Source: Gordonia malaquae NBRC 108250 (GTDB lineage: Bacteria; Actinomycetota; Actinomycetes; Mycobacteriales; Mycobacteriaceae). Taken from it: DNA of 64,000 nucleotides. The DNA is taken from contig NZ_BAOP01000020.1 of the NCBI RefSeq assembly GCF_000344135.1, forward strand, positions 27,260-91,259, given 5' to 3'. Numbering within the stretch: the stretch's first letter is position 1; every line of letters starts with the position of its first letter. Under the pieces are notes generated by a model that saw nothing but the letters and a program-made list of their open reading frames with translations, was not told the origin of the DNA and ran no database searches. Shown here in pieces: positions 1 to 10,836 of the stretch. The translations under genes were made by a program, and so were the position numbers.

Positions 1-1
1 C

Positions 2-1264
<1,263 letters not shown>

Positions 1265-1326
1265 TCCGGAGCCACTACAGACCCGAGCGGCCCTCCACTG
1301 ACCGGTGGAGGGCCGCTCGCCGCCTG

Positions 1327-2250
1327 TCAGGCCTGTGCGGACGCCCCTGGTGCGCCCCACGGCTGCAACGGGAGTCGTATCCCCTCGGTGTCGAATGCGC
1401 GCAGGATCCTGCTGCGCAGATGACGCTGCACCGACCACTGCGCTCCGGGTTCGGTCTTGACGGTGAGCCGCAGCTCGGCGTGGGACGGGGTGACCTCCTG
1501 AACGCCGAGCATCTCCGGCTCCCCACGGACGTTCTTCACGACCGCCCCTTCGGCCGCGGCGTCGACGGCCGCCGCGAGCGCCACGTCTTGTGCACGATCG
1601 AGGTCGACGTCGGTCGCGACCGGCACCTCCACGCGGGCGACGGCGAAGTCCTGGCTCATGTTTCCGACACGTTCGATCTCACCGTTGCGGATGTACCAGA
1701 GAGTTCCGTCCATGTCCCGGACGGTCGTGATCCGCAATCCGACCGATTCGATCTCACCGACGACGTCGCCGAAGTCCGCGATGTCGCCCACCCCGTACTG
1801 GTCCTCCATCATCATGAACACTCCCGACACGAAGTCGGCGACGAGGTGCTGGGCGCCGAAACCGATGGCGAGCCCGATGATCCCCGCCGACGCGATGAAC
1901 GGGGCGATGTTCACATCGAGCTCCGACAGGATCGAGAGCGCCAACCACACCACCACGACCACCGAGACCGTCGACTTCAGCACCGACCCGATCGTCTTGG
2001 CGCGCTGCGCCCGTCGAGCGACCACTCTGGGCGCGGTTCTGTTGGTCTTGTCCCGCAGGGTCTTGATCATCCCCGAACGCTCGTCAGGCGCGGTGCGCGA
2101 TCTGGGCCGTGTGGCTCGATCGATCACCCGGAAGAGCAGCCACCTGATCACCAGCGCGGCGACGACGTAGCAGGCGATCCGGACCGGCGTCTCGATCAAC
2201 CATGCGCGGTTCGCCTCTGTCCATTCGAATGCGATCACGTGAGTAGACAT
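1327..2250 (-). CDS. MscS-family mechanosensitive ion channel
   Basis: Small-conductance mechanosensitive channel of about 307 residues, expected in the plasma membrane, where it releases solutes on hypo-osmotic shock. Visible features are an N-terminal membrane helix ([16 protein letters not shown]), a helix around [15 protein letters not shown], and the pore-lining helix [22 protein letters not shown] with the Gly/Ala spacing typical of MscS TM3. The beta domain follows ([24 protein letters not shown]). The start at 2250 ([10 protein letters not shown]) is preferred over the longer frame from 2286, whose extra 12 residues look non-coding. The gene converges on the carboxylase gene and diverges from the L36 gene. 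The family call is firm; the physiological role is by family only. Confidence 0.9.
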   Translation of the reverse strand: MSTHVIAFEWTEANRAWLIETPVRIACYVVAALVIRWLLFRVIDRATRPRSRTAPDERSGMIKTLRDKTNRTAPRVVARRAQRAKTIGSVLKSTVSVVVVVWLALSILSELDVNIAPFIASAGIIGLAIGFGAQHLVADFVSGVFMMMEDQYGVGDIADFGDVVGEIESVGLRITTVRDMDGTLWYIRNGEIERVGNMSQDFAVARVEVPVATDVDLDRAQDVALAAAVDAAAEGAVVKNVRGEPEMLGVQEVTPSHAELRLTVKTEPGAQWSVQRHLRSRILRAFDTEGIRLPLQPWGAPGASAQA

Positions 2251-2330
2251 GGTTCCGACCGTACGGACGATGTCGCATCTCGACATCCTCCCTGGGTACG
2301 GGAAGCACAGCGGCGACCCTCCATGTGATA

Positions 2331-2353
2331 GTAATGATTGTCATTTTCATTAC
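2331..2353 (+). promoter_or_regulatory. Candidate Zur box before the L36 paralogue
   Basis: An AT-rich 23-bp site sits 12 bp before the start codon at 2366 in otherwise GC-rich DNA. Its outer arms GTAATGA and TCATTAC are an exact inverted repeat, and the core ATGATTGTCATTTTCAT resembles the TGAAAATCATTTTCA-type sites bound by actinobacterial Zur. Together with a zinc-free ribosomal protein gene, it predicts repression when zinc is plentiful. Binding is inferred. Confidence 0.7.
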
Positions 2354-2365
2354 AGAGGAGGAACC

Positions 2366-2488
2366 ATGAAGGTCCGATCATCGCTGCGGTCGCTGAAGAA
2401 CCAACCCGGCGCACAGGTGGTGAAGCGACACGGACGCGTGTACGTCATCAACAAGCTGAATCCCAGGTTCAAGGCACGCCAAGGATGA
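2366..2488 (+). CDS. rpmJ: 50S ribosomal protein L36, zinc-independent paralogue
   Basis: A 40-residue basic protein, [19 protein letters not shown]..., with the [24 protein letters not shown] tail of the L36 B form. The zinc-binding cysteines of ordinary L36 are absent: there is no Cys at all. Such C-minus paralogues replace the zinc form in the large subunit during zinc shortage, freeing zinc for the cell. A strong ribosome site (GAGGAGG) lies just before the ATG at 2366; the longer frame from 2249 would run through the regulatory palindrome and is rejected. The upstream Zur-like box agrees with this job. Confidence 0.9.
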   Translation: MKVRSSLRSLKNQPGAQVVKRHGRVYVINKLNPRFKARQG

Positions 2489-2624
2489 CCTTTCGTCCAT
2501 GACGCCAGGGTTAAACCCACGCCATCCTTCGATGATGGATTCGCGATTGCACGTCGATAGACTGTGGCCGCAATCGGTTCGCTCGGCAGCGCTCACCATG
2601 GAGCCCCTGTGCCGCTGTCGAGCG

Positions 2625-2815
2625 TCGACGTGGTGCCGCCCAGGCGTCGTCACGAAGAGGGAATCCGGTGAGAAACCGGAGCTGTCCCGCAGCGGTATGT
2701 CGGAACGACCGCCGTCACACGCACTGGGCCCGTGAACATCCGGGTCTGGGAAGCGACGGCCAGTAGGTGCGCTCACGCGCCCGCCGACGAGCCCGAAGAC
2801 CTGCCGGTTGTACTG
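2625..2815 (+). promoter_or_regulatory. Cobalamin riboswitch leader of metE
   Basis: The 469-base gap before metE holds the conserved blocks of a class I cobalamin aptamer in the right order: GAAGAGGGAATCCGGTGAGA, then CCGGAGCTGTCCCGCAGCGG at about 2677-2696, then GGGAAGCG and GCCAGTAGG at 2748-2766, and CCGAAGACCTGCC near 2793-2805. Ends are approximate. In actinobacteria this element shuts off the B12-independent methionine synthase when adenosylcobalamin is present. The expression platform lies between about 2815 and the metE ribosome site; I could not pick a clear terminator there, so control may act on translation. Confidence 0.92.
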
Positions 2816-2957
2816 GGCGCGCCGCGCCCGGTGGCTGTCCGCCTCGTGGATTGGGCGATGACACCGAGTGCACGGTCGTCGTTCGACGGACCGTCCATTC
2901 GTGACATCTCCCGCAGGGCGACGGCCGTCCGCACCGCATGCAGGAGATACAACAGTC

Positions 2958-5240
2958 ATGTCCCTCGACACGACACATCCGACAACATCCCCCTTCACCG
3001 CGACCGTGCCGGGCACGGCGCGTATCGGAGCGAATCGAGAGCTCAAGCGCGCAGTCGAAGCCTATTGGGCCGGTCGATCCGACCGTGCCGCTCTCGAATC
3101 GGTCGCCGCCGTCCTTCGCCGCGACGGATGGCGCCAACTCTTGACCGCCGGACTCGACTCGATCCCGGTCAACACGTTCTCGTACTACGACCAGATCCTC
3201 GACACCGCTGTACTCCTCGGAGCGCTTCCGACACGCGTCGCGTCGATCGACGACCCGCTAGACGCGTACTTCGCGGCCGCGCGCGGCGCAGACAACGTGG
3301 CGCCGCTGGAGATGACGAAGTGGTTCGACACGAACTACCACTATCTGGTGCCGGAGATCGGCGCGGACATCACGTTCGCACTCGATCCGACCAAGGTGCT
3401 GTCCGAGCTCGCCGAAGCCCGGGCGCAAGGCGTCCCTGCCCGGCCGGTGGTGATCGGGCCGATCACGTTCCTCGGGCTGTCCAAGCCCGCGACGGCGGAC
3501 GACGCGGACCCGTTGTCACGCATCGACGAGTTGATCCCGCTGTATGTCGACCTGCTCGAGCGATTGGCTGCCGCGGGTGCGACCTGGGTGCAGATCGACG
3601 AGCCGATCCTGGTGACCGACTCCCACGAGGGTCTCGCTGAACTGGCCGAACGCGTCTACGGCACACTGGCCGCGGCGACGGATCGTCCGTCGATCCTCGT
3701 GCAGACGTACTTCGGCGATGCGGGCGACGCCCTGGCCGCATTGGCTCGGACCGACGTCGAAGGTGTCGGCGTCGAGCTGGTGAGCGGGTCGGTCGAGACC
3801 GTGCTGGCTGCTGGTCTCCGCGACAAGCACGTCGTCGCGGGTGTGGTCGACGGCCGCAACGTGTGGCGTACCGATCTCGACGCGGCGCTGGGCCGCCTCG
3901 AGTCGATCCGCGGAGTCGTCGGCACGCTCGCGGTGTCCACGTCCTGTTCCACGCTGCACGTCCCGTACACGCTGCGCGGCGAGGACGGTCTCGACCCGGC
4001 ATTGCACGGCTGGCTGGCGTTCGCCGAGGAGAAGGTCGGCGAGGTCACCGCATTGGGACGTGCCTACGCGCACGGCCGGGCCTACCAGGCTGCCGAGTTC
4101 GACGCCGCACGTGCCGCGCTGGCATCCCGCGCAGGCGATCCCCGTCTGCACGTCGACTCCGTCCGCGCCCGCCTCGCTGCTCTGACAAGCGCCGACTCGA
4201 CCCGTACGGCCGCCGCCGATCGCCGCGTGATCCAGGACGCCGCGCTCGGCCTGCCGACTCTCGCGACCACCACGATCGGCTCGTATCCGCAGACCACTGA
4301 CATCCGCAAGGCGCGTCAGGCGTTGCGCACCGGTGCGATCGACGAGGCCGGCTACGTCGAGCGCATGCGCGCCGAGATCGCCGATGTCATCGCATTGCAG
4401 GAGCGGATCGGACTCGATGTGCTCGTGCACGGCGAGCCCGAGCGCAACGACATGGTGCAGTACTTCGCCGAGCAGCTCGACGGGTTCTTCGCCACCGCGA
4501 ACGGCTGGGTGCAGTCGTACGGCTCGCGCTGTGTCCGTCCGCCGATCCTCTTCGGCGACGTGGTGCGCCCGGCCGCGATGACCGTCGACTGGATCTCCTA
4601 CGCTCAGTCGCTCACGTCCAAGCCTGTCAAGGGCATGCTGACCGGTCCGGTGACCATCCTGGCGTGGTCGTTCGTCCGGGACGATCAGCCGCTCGCCGTC
4701 TCGGCGAACCAGGTTGCGCTCGCCATCCGCGACGAGACCGTCGACCTCGAACGCTCGGGTGCCGCGATCATCCAGGTCGATGAACCGGCCCTCCGTGAAC
4801 TGCTGCCGCTGCGGGCCGCCGACCGGGAGGCGTACCTCGACTGGGCCATCACGTCGTTCCGCCTGTCGACGGCGGGCGTGGCCGACGCGACGCAGATCCA
4901 CACGCACCTGTGCTACTCGGAGTTCGGCGAGGTCATCGGCGCGATCGCGGGATTGGACGCCGACGTCACCTCCATCGAGGCGGCCCGCTCGCACATGGAG
5001 GTGCTCGCCGACCTCAACGCGATCGGCTTCGCGACGCAGGTGGGACCGGGCGTCTATGACATCCACTCGCCGCGCGTGCCGGGCGTCGACGAGATCGCCG
5101 CTTCACTGCGGGAGGCGTTGGCCGCGGTCCCGGCCGACCGTCTCTGGGTGAACCCCGACTGCGGACTCAAGACCCGCACCACGGCCGAGGTGACCGAAGC
5201 GCTGACCAACATGGTTCAGGCCGCGGCCGCCGTGCGCTGA
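2958..5240 (+). CDS. metE: Cobalamin-independent methionine synthase
   Basis: 5-methyltetrahydropteroyltriglutamate-homocysteine methyltransferase, 760 residues, the full length for MetE; it makes methionine in the cytoplasm without B12. The N-terminal half starts [21 protein letters not shown], and the catalytic half contains [30 protein letters not shown] and the zinc ligands in [10 protein letters not shown] (His and Cys) and NPDCGLKTR (Cys). The ATG at 2958 has AGGAGA 11 bases upstream; the longer frame from 2868 would begin within the leader. The cobalamin riboswitch upstream implies that the cell has, or can take up, B12 and switches to a B12-dependent enzyme elsewhere. Confidence 0.96.
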   Translation: MSLDTTHPTTSPFTATVPGTARIGANRELKRAVEAYWAGRSDRAALESVAAVLRRDGWRQLLTAGLDSIPVNTFSYYDQILDTAVLLGALPTRVASIDDPLDAYFAAARGADNVAPLEMTKWFDTNYHYLVPEIGADITFALDPTKVLSELAEARAQGVPARPVVIGPITFLGLSKPATADDADPLSRIDELIPLYVDLLERLAAAGATWVQIDEPILVTDSHEGLAELAERVYGTLAAATDRPSILVQTYFGDAGDALAALARTDVEGVGVELVSGSVETVLAAGLRDKHVVAGVVDGRNVWRTDLDAALGRLESIRGVVGTLAVSTSCSTLHVPYTLRGEDGLDPALHGWLAFAEEKVGEVTALGRAYAHGRAYQAAEFDAARAALASRAGDPRLHVDSVRARLAALTSADSTRTAAADRRVIQDAALGLPTLATTTIGSYPQTTDIRKARQALRTGAIDEAGYVERMRAEIADVIALQERIGLDVLVHGEPERNDMVQYFAEQLDGFFATANGWVQSYGSRCVRPPILFGDVVRPAAMTVDWISYAQSLTSKPVKGMLTGPVTILAWSFVRDDQPLAVSANQVALAIRDETVDLERSGAAIIQVDEPALRELLPLRAADREAYLDWAITSFRLSTAGVADATQIHTHLCYSEFGEVIGAIAGLDADVTSIEAARSHMEVLADLNAIGFATQVGPGVYDIHSPRVPGVDEIAASLREALAAVPADRLWVNPDCGLKTRTTAEVTEALTNMVQAAAAVR

Positions 5241-5250
5241 CCGGCCCACA

Positions 5251-5294
5251 CGACGACTGCGGCCCGCGAGAATTCTCGCGGGCCACAGTCGTCG
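5251..5294. terminator. Hairpin terminator between metE and pyc
   Basis: A near-perfect 44-bp palindrome (22-bp arms, one mismatch, centred on GAATTC) starts 10 bases after the metE stop. The convergent pyc gene ends at 5338 on the other strand, so the hairpin could serve both. No strong U tract follows, as is common in high-GC actinobacteria. Confidence 0.75.
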
Positions 5295-5337
5295 TCTGCC
5301 GCGGTCCGTTGGTGAGCCGGACCGCGGCGGACGGAGT

Positions 5338-8300
5338 TCAGCCGAGTTCCACCAGGAGGTCGCCCGGCGACACCTCGGTTGCGGTGGTGAACACGACTCG
5401 CCGAACGGTTCCCGCCGTCGGACTCGTGATCGACGCCTCCATCTTCATCGCCTCGATCGTCGCGACGACCGCCCCCGCGGCGACCGTGTCCCCCACGCCC
5501 ACCGTCACCGACACGACACCGGCGAACGGTGCGCCGACATGGCTCAGATTGTTCTTATCCGCCTGTTCGGCGGCCGCGACGACCGCGTCCACACCGCGGT
5601 CCCGGACGAACACCGACCGCAGGTGGCCGTTGACGGTGAGCAGCACGGTACGGACGCCGGTGTCGTCGGGCTCGCTGATCGCTTCCAGCGAGATCAGCAG
5701 GTCGACGCCCGGACGCAACTTCACCCGATGCTCGAACCCGGGCTGCAGCCCGAAGAAGAACTGGTGCGCCGGAAGCTTGGACGTGTCGCCGAACTTCGCC
5801 AGGTGATCGAGGTAGTCGGCCGTAGGGCCGGGGAACAGCAAGCGGTTCAGCGCCTGCCTGCGGACGGTTCCGCCCGTGTTCAGCGCATCGAGATCGTCAA
5901 CTGTCAGTTCGGTCACGACACTGCGGCGTTCGCGGCCTGCGAGGACCAGTGATCGCAGCGGCTCGGGCCAACCGGCGGCCGGCTCCCCCAGTTCCCCGTT
6001 GAGGAAGCCGATCACCGAGTCGGGGATGTCGTACGCCGCCGGGTTGGCCGCGAACTGCTCTGCGGTCACACCCTGTGCGACGAATGCGATCGCCAGATCG
6101 CCGACCACCTTCGACGACGGTGTCACCTTCACCGGACGCAACAACAGTTCGTTGGCCGCCGCATAGGCGTTCTCGACAGCTTCGAAGCGGTTGCCGACAC
6201 CGATCGACGTCGCCTGCTGTCGCAGGTTCGACAGCTGCCCGCCCGGGATCTCGTGCGTGTACACCCGGCCCGTCGGCGCGGGGATGCCCGACTCGAACGG
6301 CGCATACTCGCGACGGACCGCCTCCCAGTACGGCTCCATCGAGCACACAGCACCAAGGTCGAGTCCCGTGTCGTACTCGGTGTGCGCGGCCGCCGCCACG
6401 ATCGCCGACAGCGACGGCTGACTCGTCGTCCCCGCCAATGCGGCACTCGCTCCGTCGACTGCATCAGCACCGGCTTCCCACGCCGCGAGATACGTCGCCA
6501 ACTGGCCGCCAGGCGTGTCGTGGGTGTGCAGGTGGATCGGCAGATCGAAGTTCGATCGCAGCGCCGCCACCAGGGTGCGAGCTGCGGCCGGACGGAGCAG
6601 TCCTGCCATGTCCTTGATCGCGATCACGTGCGCGCCGGCGTCGACGATCTGCTCCGCCAACCGCAGGTAGTAGTCGAGGGTGTAGACGTCCTCGGCGGGG
6701 TTCGCGAGGTCTCCGGTGTAACTCATCGCCACCTCGGCCACCGTGGTGCCGGTCTCCAGGACCGCGTCGATCGCCGGACGCATCGCGTCGACGCTGTTCA
6801 GGGCGTCGAAGATGCGGAAGACGTCGATGCCGGTGTCGGCGGCCTCACGCACGAACGCCGTTGTCACATCCGTGGGGTACGGGGTGTAGCCGACGGTGTT
6901 CTTGCCGCGCAGCAGCATCTGCAGGCAGATGTTGGGGATCGCCTCCCGAAGGCGCGCCAACCGATCCCACGGGTCCTCTTTCAGGAATCGCAGGGCCACG
7001 TCGTAGGTGGCGCCTCCCCAGCATTCCACCGACAGCAGCTCCGGTGTCGTCGCCGCGACGTACGGCCCGGCCACCGACAGCCCGCTGGTCCGGACGCGCG
7101 TCGCCAGGAGCGATTGGTGAGCGTCGCGGAACGTGGTGTCGGTGACGGCCAGGGACTTCTGCTCGCGGAGCGCGTGTGCGAATCCGGCGGGGCCCAGCCC
7201 GTCGAGCCGCTGTTTGGAACCGGCAGGCGGTGATGCGAGGACCGACCGGCCGAGCGCGGGCAGCTTGGTGTGCGGGTGGACGGGCGTCGGCAGTTCGCCG
7301 TACGGCTTGTGAACTGTCACATCCGCCAGATACGACAGCAACTTGGTGCCCTTGTCGTCGTCGACGCGCGCGGTGAGCAGGTCGGGCCGGTGCTCGATGA
7401 ACGACGTCGTGATCCGGCCCGCACGGAAGTCGGGGGCGTCGAGCACCGCCTGCAGGAAGCTGATGTTCGTGGTGACGCCGCGGATCCGGAACTCGGCGAG
7501 CGCACGGCGTTCTCGTCGGACCGCGGTCTCGAAGTCGGCGCCTCGACACGTGAGCTTCACCAGCATCGAGTCGAAGTGTCCGGTCACCTCGCTGCCGAGG
7601 GCCGCGGCGCCGTCGAGCCGGACGCCCGCGCCGCCCGGTGCACGGTACGCGGTGACCTTCCCGGTCGCCGGACGGAAGCCCGCCGCCGGGTCCTCGGTGG
7701 TGATGCGACACTGCAGTGCGGCACCGCGGATCGCGATCGTGTCCTGGCGCAGACCGAGGTCGGCGAGCGACGCTCCCGCCGCCACCCGCAGTTGCGCGGC
7801 GACGAGGTCGACGTCGGTGATCTCCTCGGTGACCGTGTGCTCCACTTGGATGCGCGGATTCATCTCGATGAAGAAGTGCTGACCGCGTTCGTCGACGAGG
7901 AACTCGACGGTGCCCGCACACGAGTAGCCGATCTGGCGCGCGAACGCGACGGCGTCCGCGCAGATCCGCTCACGCAGCGCCGGGTCGAGGTTCGGCGCAG
8001 GCGCGATCTCGACGACCTTCTGGTGGCGGCGCTGCAGGCTGCAGTCCCGTTCGAATAGATGGACGACGTCACCGTACGAGTCGGCGAGGATCTGCACCTC
8101 GATGTGGCGGGGATTCACGACCGCCTGTTCGAGGAACACCGTCGGATTGCCGAACGCGGCGGCGGCCTCACGCGACGCCGCGCCGACGGCCTCGGCGAGC
8201 TCTGCGATCTCGCCGACCCGACGCATGCCACGGCCACCGCCGCCGGCGACCGCTTTCACGAACACCGGGAAGGTCATGTCGGCGGCTGCGGCGAGCAGGT

Positions 8301-8727
8301 CGTCGACATTCGACGACGGTGCGGATCCGGTCAAGACCGGCAGTCCCGCCGCACGGGCCGCGGTCACCGCCTGCTGCTTGTCGCCGGTGAGGTGCAGGAC
8401 ATCGGCGCTGGGACCGACGAACGTGATGCCCTCCCGTGCACATGCCGCCGCGAGGGCAGGGTTCTCGGAGATGAACCCGTAGCCGGGATACACCGCGTCG
8501 GCGCCGCATTCGCGCGCCACCCGCACGATCTCCTCGACGTTCAGATACGCCAGCACCGGATGGCCGGGCTCGCCGATCTGATACGCCTCGTCGGCCTTGC
8601 CGCGGTGGATGCAGTGCCTGTCCTCCGCGGGGTAGACGGCGACGGTGCTCGCACCGAGTTCGTACGCCGCTCGGAAGGCGCGGACCGCGATCTCACCGCG
8701 GTTCGCCACCAGGATCTTGTCGAACAT
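5338..8727 (-). CDS. pyc: Pyruvate carboxylase
   Basis: Single-chain pyruvate carboxylase of 1129 residues, the usual length; it converts pyruvate, ATP and bicarbonate to oxaloacetate. Domains in order are: biotin carboxylase (start KILVANRGEIAVRAFRAA, ATP-grasp GGGGRGMRRV, EVQILADSYG near residue 210), the carboxyltransferase TIM barrel (VTDTTFRDAHQSLLATR near 530, metal-binding HLHTHDTPGG), the PYC/OADA conserved region, and a C-terminal biotinyl domain with the modified Lys in EAMKMEA. It lies 46 bases after prpC on the same strand, so it is probably co-transcribed with the methylcitrate cycle genes. This makes sense: the cycle ends in pyruvate and consumes oxaloacetate. Confidence 0.96.
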   Translation of the reverse strand: MFDKILVANRGEIAVRAFRAAYELGASTVAVYPAEDRHCIHRGKADEAYQIGEPGHPVLAYLNVEEIVRVARECGADAVYPGYGFISENPALAAACAREGITFVGPSADVLHLTGDKQQAVTAARAAGLPVLTGSAPSSNVDDLLAAAADMTFPVFVKAVAGGGGRGMRRVGEIAELAEAVGAASREAAAAFGNPTVFLEQAVVNPRHIEVQILADSYGDVVHLFERDCSLQRRHQKVVEIAPAPNLDPALRERICADAVAFARQIGYSCAGTVEFLVDERGQHFFIEMNPRIQVEHTVTEEITDVDLVAAQLRVAAGASLADLGLRQDTIAIRGAALQCRITTEDPAAGFRPATGKVTAYRAPGGAGVRLDGAAALGSEVTGHFDSMLVKLTCRGADFETAVRRERRALAEFRIRGVTTNISFLQAVLDAPDFRAGRITTSFIEHRPDLLTARVDDDKGTKLLSYLADVTVHKPYGELPTPVHPHTKLPALGRSVLASPPAGSKQRLDGLGPAGFAHALREQKSLAVTDTTFRDAHQSLLATRVRTSGLSVAGPYVAATTPELLSVECWGGATYDVALRFLKEDPWDRLARLREAIPNICLQMLLRGKNTVGYTPYPTDVTTAFVREAADTGIDVFRIFDALNSVDAMRPAIDAVLETGTTVAEVAMSYTGDLANPAEDVYTLDYYLRLAEQIVDAGAHVIAIKDMAGLLRPAAARTLVAALRSNFDLPIHLHTHDTPGGQLATYLAAWEAGADAVDGASAALAGTTSQPSLSAIVAAAAHTEYDTGLDLGAVCSMEPYWEAVRREYAPFESGIPAPTGRVYTHEIPGGQLSNLRQQATSIGVGNRFEAVENAYAAANELLLRPVKVTPSSKVVGDLAIAFVAQGVTAEQFAANPAAYDIPDSVIGFLNGELGEPAAGWPEPLRSLVLAGRERRSVVTELTVDDLDALNTGGTVRRQALNRLLFPGPTADYLDHLAKFGDTSKLPAHQFFFGLQPGFEHRVKLRPGVDLLISLEAISEPDDTGVRTVLLTVNGHLRSVFVRDRGVDAVVAAAEQADKNNLSHVGAPFAGVVSVTVGVGDTVAAGAVVATIEAMKMEASITSPTAGTVRRVVFTTATEVSPGDLLVELG

Positions 8728-8773
8728 GAAACTCTTCGCTGCCTCTCTCGAGCAGGGGGGCTGGACGCCGCTC

Positions 8774-9913
8774 TCAGGCGGGAAGCGGGCGCTGCTGTGG
8801 TCCGGAGTAAGCGGACAGCGGCCTGATCAGGGCGTTGGACGCGGCCTGCTCCGTGATGTGAGCGGTCCACCCGGTGATGCGGCTCATGACGAAGATCGGC
8901 GTGAACGCACCGATGTCGAAGCCCATCAGGTGGTAGGCCGGGCCTGTCGGGAAGTCGAGATTGGGCCGGATGCCGGTGCGGCCGACCATCACCTGTTCGA
9001 GTTCCCGATAGATGCCGAGCCACTTGTGGTCGTCGAGATGATCGGCCACCTCGACGAGCGCGTCGTACATCGTCGGGACGCGCGAGTCGCCGTTCTTGTA
9101 GACGCGGTGACCGAAGCCCATCACCTTCTCTTTGGCGTCGAGCTTGGCGTTGAGCCAGTCGGCGGCGCGTTCCGGACGGTCGATGTCGATCATGTCGTAC
9201 ATGACGGCCTCGTTGGCGCCGCCGTGCAGCGACCCCTTGAGGGCGCCGATGGCGGCGGTGACGGCGCTGTACATGTCCGAACCGGTCGACGTGACGACGC
9301 GCGCGGCGAACGTCGACGCGTTGAAACTGTGCTCGGCGTACAGCACCATCGACTTCTCGAATGCACGCACGATCACCGGGTCGGGGACCTCGCCGAAGCA
9401 CATGGTGAGGAAGTTCTCGGCGTACCCGAGGCCGTGATGCGGTGCGATCGGATCCAGACCGCGGCGACGTCGCATGTCGGCGGCGACGATCGTCGGGAGG
9501 ATGGCATACATGCGCTGTGCCTTCTCCATCAGGGCGTCCGCGCCGGTCGCGTCCTCATCCGGATCCTCGGTGCCGAGGTAACTGATCATCGTCCGGACTA
9601 CGTCCATCGGATGGCAGGTGTCCGGTGTACGAGCGAGCACCGCCTGGGCGGACCGGTCCAGTCGACGGGCCGCTCTCTCGCGCTGCACGAACTGCGCCAA
9701 TTGTGGATCGGTGGGGAGTTCGCCGTACCAGAGCAGGTACGCGACCTGCTCGAACGAGCAGTTCGCGGCCAGATCCTGCACCGCATAGCCGCGGTAGGTC
9801 AGCGAGTTGGTCTCGGGCACAACTTTCGACACCGCCGTCGTGTCGACGACGACGCCTGCCAAGCCCTTGTAGATGGTCGGCGTGCTCTCTGCGGCACTGC
9901 TGGTGGTGCTCAT
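8774..9913 (-). CDS. prpC: 2-methylcitrate synthase (citrate synthase family)
   Basis: 379 residues, condensing propionyl-CoA with oxaloacetate to 2-methylcitrate. Citrate synthase family marks are YKGLAGVVVDTTAVSKV at the start, the catalytic His segments GSLHGGANEAV and MGFGHRVYKNGDSR, and the Asp segment NLDFPTGPAY. The sequence and its place after prpD and prpB point to the methylcitrate enzyme; PrpC enzymes often keep some citrate synthase activity. Its ATG overlaps the prpB stop by four bases, which suggests coupled translation. Confidence 0.93.
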   Translation of the reverse strand: MSTTSSAAESTPTIYKGLAGVVVDTTAVSKVVPETNSLTYRGYAVQDLAANCSFEQVAYLLWYGELPTDPQLAQFVQRERAARRLDRSAQAVLARTPDTCHPMDVVRTMISYLGTEDPDEDATGADALMEKAQRMYAILPTIVAADMRRRRGLDPIAPHHGLGYAENFLTMCFGEVPDPVIVRAFEKSMVLYAEHSFNASTFAARVVTSTGSDMYSAVTAAIGALKGSLHGGANEAVMYDMIDIDRPERAADWLNAKLDAKEKVMGFGHRVYKNGDSRVPTMYDALVEVADHLDDHKWLGIYRELEQVMVGRTGIRPNLDFPTGPAYHLMGFDIGAFTPIFVMSRITGWTAHITEQAASNALIRPLSAYSGPQQRPLPA

Positions 9914-10836
9914 GATCGCTCCCCTGGGGTCGAATAGGTGAAGAGGTTGGTGTCGAACGCGTTGTAGTCGGAGTAGCGCAAGAAGTCGTAGAGCCGAGAT
10001 CGGTGCTGCATCTTGTCGAGCAGCGCCGCCTGCGTACCCTCCTCAGCGATCGCGGCGAGACCCGCTTCGACTGCGCCCATCGCGAGCCGGAGGGTGGTGA
10101 CCGGATAGATCACCGCGTTGTAGCCGAGGTTGCGCAGGCGGTCGGTGGTCAACAGCTTCGACTTTCCGAACTCAGTCATGTTCGCGAGCAGCGGTGCGTC
10201 GACCGCAGCACGGAAGGCAGCGAACTCGCTCGCGTCGGCGAGCGCCTCGGTGAAGATCAGGTCGGCTCCGGCGTCGACGTAGGCCTTGGCTCGCTCGATC
10301 GCGGCGTCGAGCCCCTCCACTCCGCGAGCATCGGTCCGCGCGCAGACGATGAAATTCGGGTCGCGGCGCGCTCCGACGGCCGCGGCGATCCGGCGGATCA
10401 TCTCGTCGGCGGGGACGACCTCTTTGCCGTCGAGATGGCCGCAGCGTTTCGGGTTCACCTGGTCTTCGAGATGACAACCGGCCAGGCCCGCGTCCTCGAG
10501 TACAGAGACGGTCCGCGCGGCGCTCATCGGCTCACCGAAGCCGGTGTCGGCGTCGATGAGGGTCGGCAGTTCGGTGGAGCGCGCGATGGCACTGCCTCGT
10601 TCCGCGACTTCGCTCAGTGTCGTCAGCCCGATGTCGGGCAGTCCGAGATCCGCGGACAGCGCGGCCCCCGAGACGTACACGCCTTCGAAACCCGCCTCGG
10701 CGACGATCTTCGCAACCAGTGGGCTGAAGGCGCCGGGCCAACGCTGCAGCTCGCCGGAGTCGAGTGCCGAGCGAAGACTCGCACGCTTCTCGGCGTCGGT
10801 GTTCCTCGACGTGAACAGGCCCGTCGCGTCGCTCAT
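9910..10836 (-). CDS. prpB: Methylisocitrate lyase
   Basis: 308 residues of the isocitrate lyase/PEP mutase superfamily; it cleaves 2-methylisocitrate to pyruvate and succinate. The family signature KRCGHLDGKEVV holds the catalytic Cys and follows the GCHLEDQVNP metal-binding strand; the substrate-binding start GAFSPLVAKIVAEAGFEGVYVSG is also present. The start codon shares one base with the prpD stop (TGATG), and the gene overlaps prpC by four bases, so all three are likely one transcript. Lyase versus isocitrate lyase proper is settled by its short length and by the operon. Confidence 0.94.
   Translation of the reverse strand: MSDATGLFTSRNTDAEKRASLRSALDSGELQRWPGAFSPLVAKIVAEAGFEGVYVSGAALSADLGLPDIGLTTLSEVAERGSAIARSTELPTLIDADTGFGEPMSAARTVSVLEDAGLAGCHLEDQVNPKRCGHLDGKEVVPADEMIRRIAAAVGARRDPNFIVCARTDARGVEGLDAAIERAKAYVDAGADLIFTEALADASEFAAFRAAVDAPLLANMTEFGKSKLLTTDRLRNLGYNAVIYPVTTLRLAMGAVEAGLAAIAEEGTQAALLDKMQHRSRLYDFLRYSDYNAFDTNLFTYSTPGERS

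Noticed and set aside
3516..5066. 516-residue minus-strand frame inside metE
   Set aside because: Mirror frame of the metE codons (Arg/Val/Asp-rich), with no ribosome site or recognisable domain.
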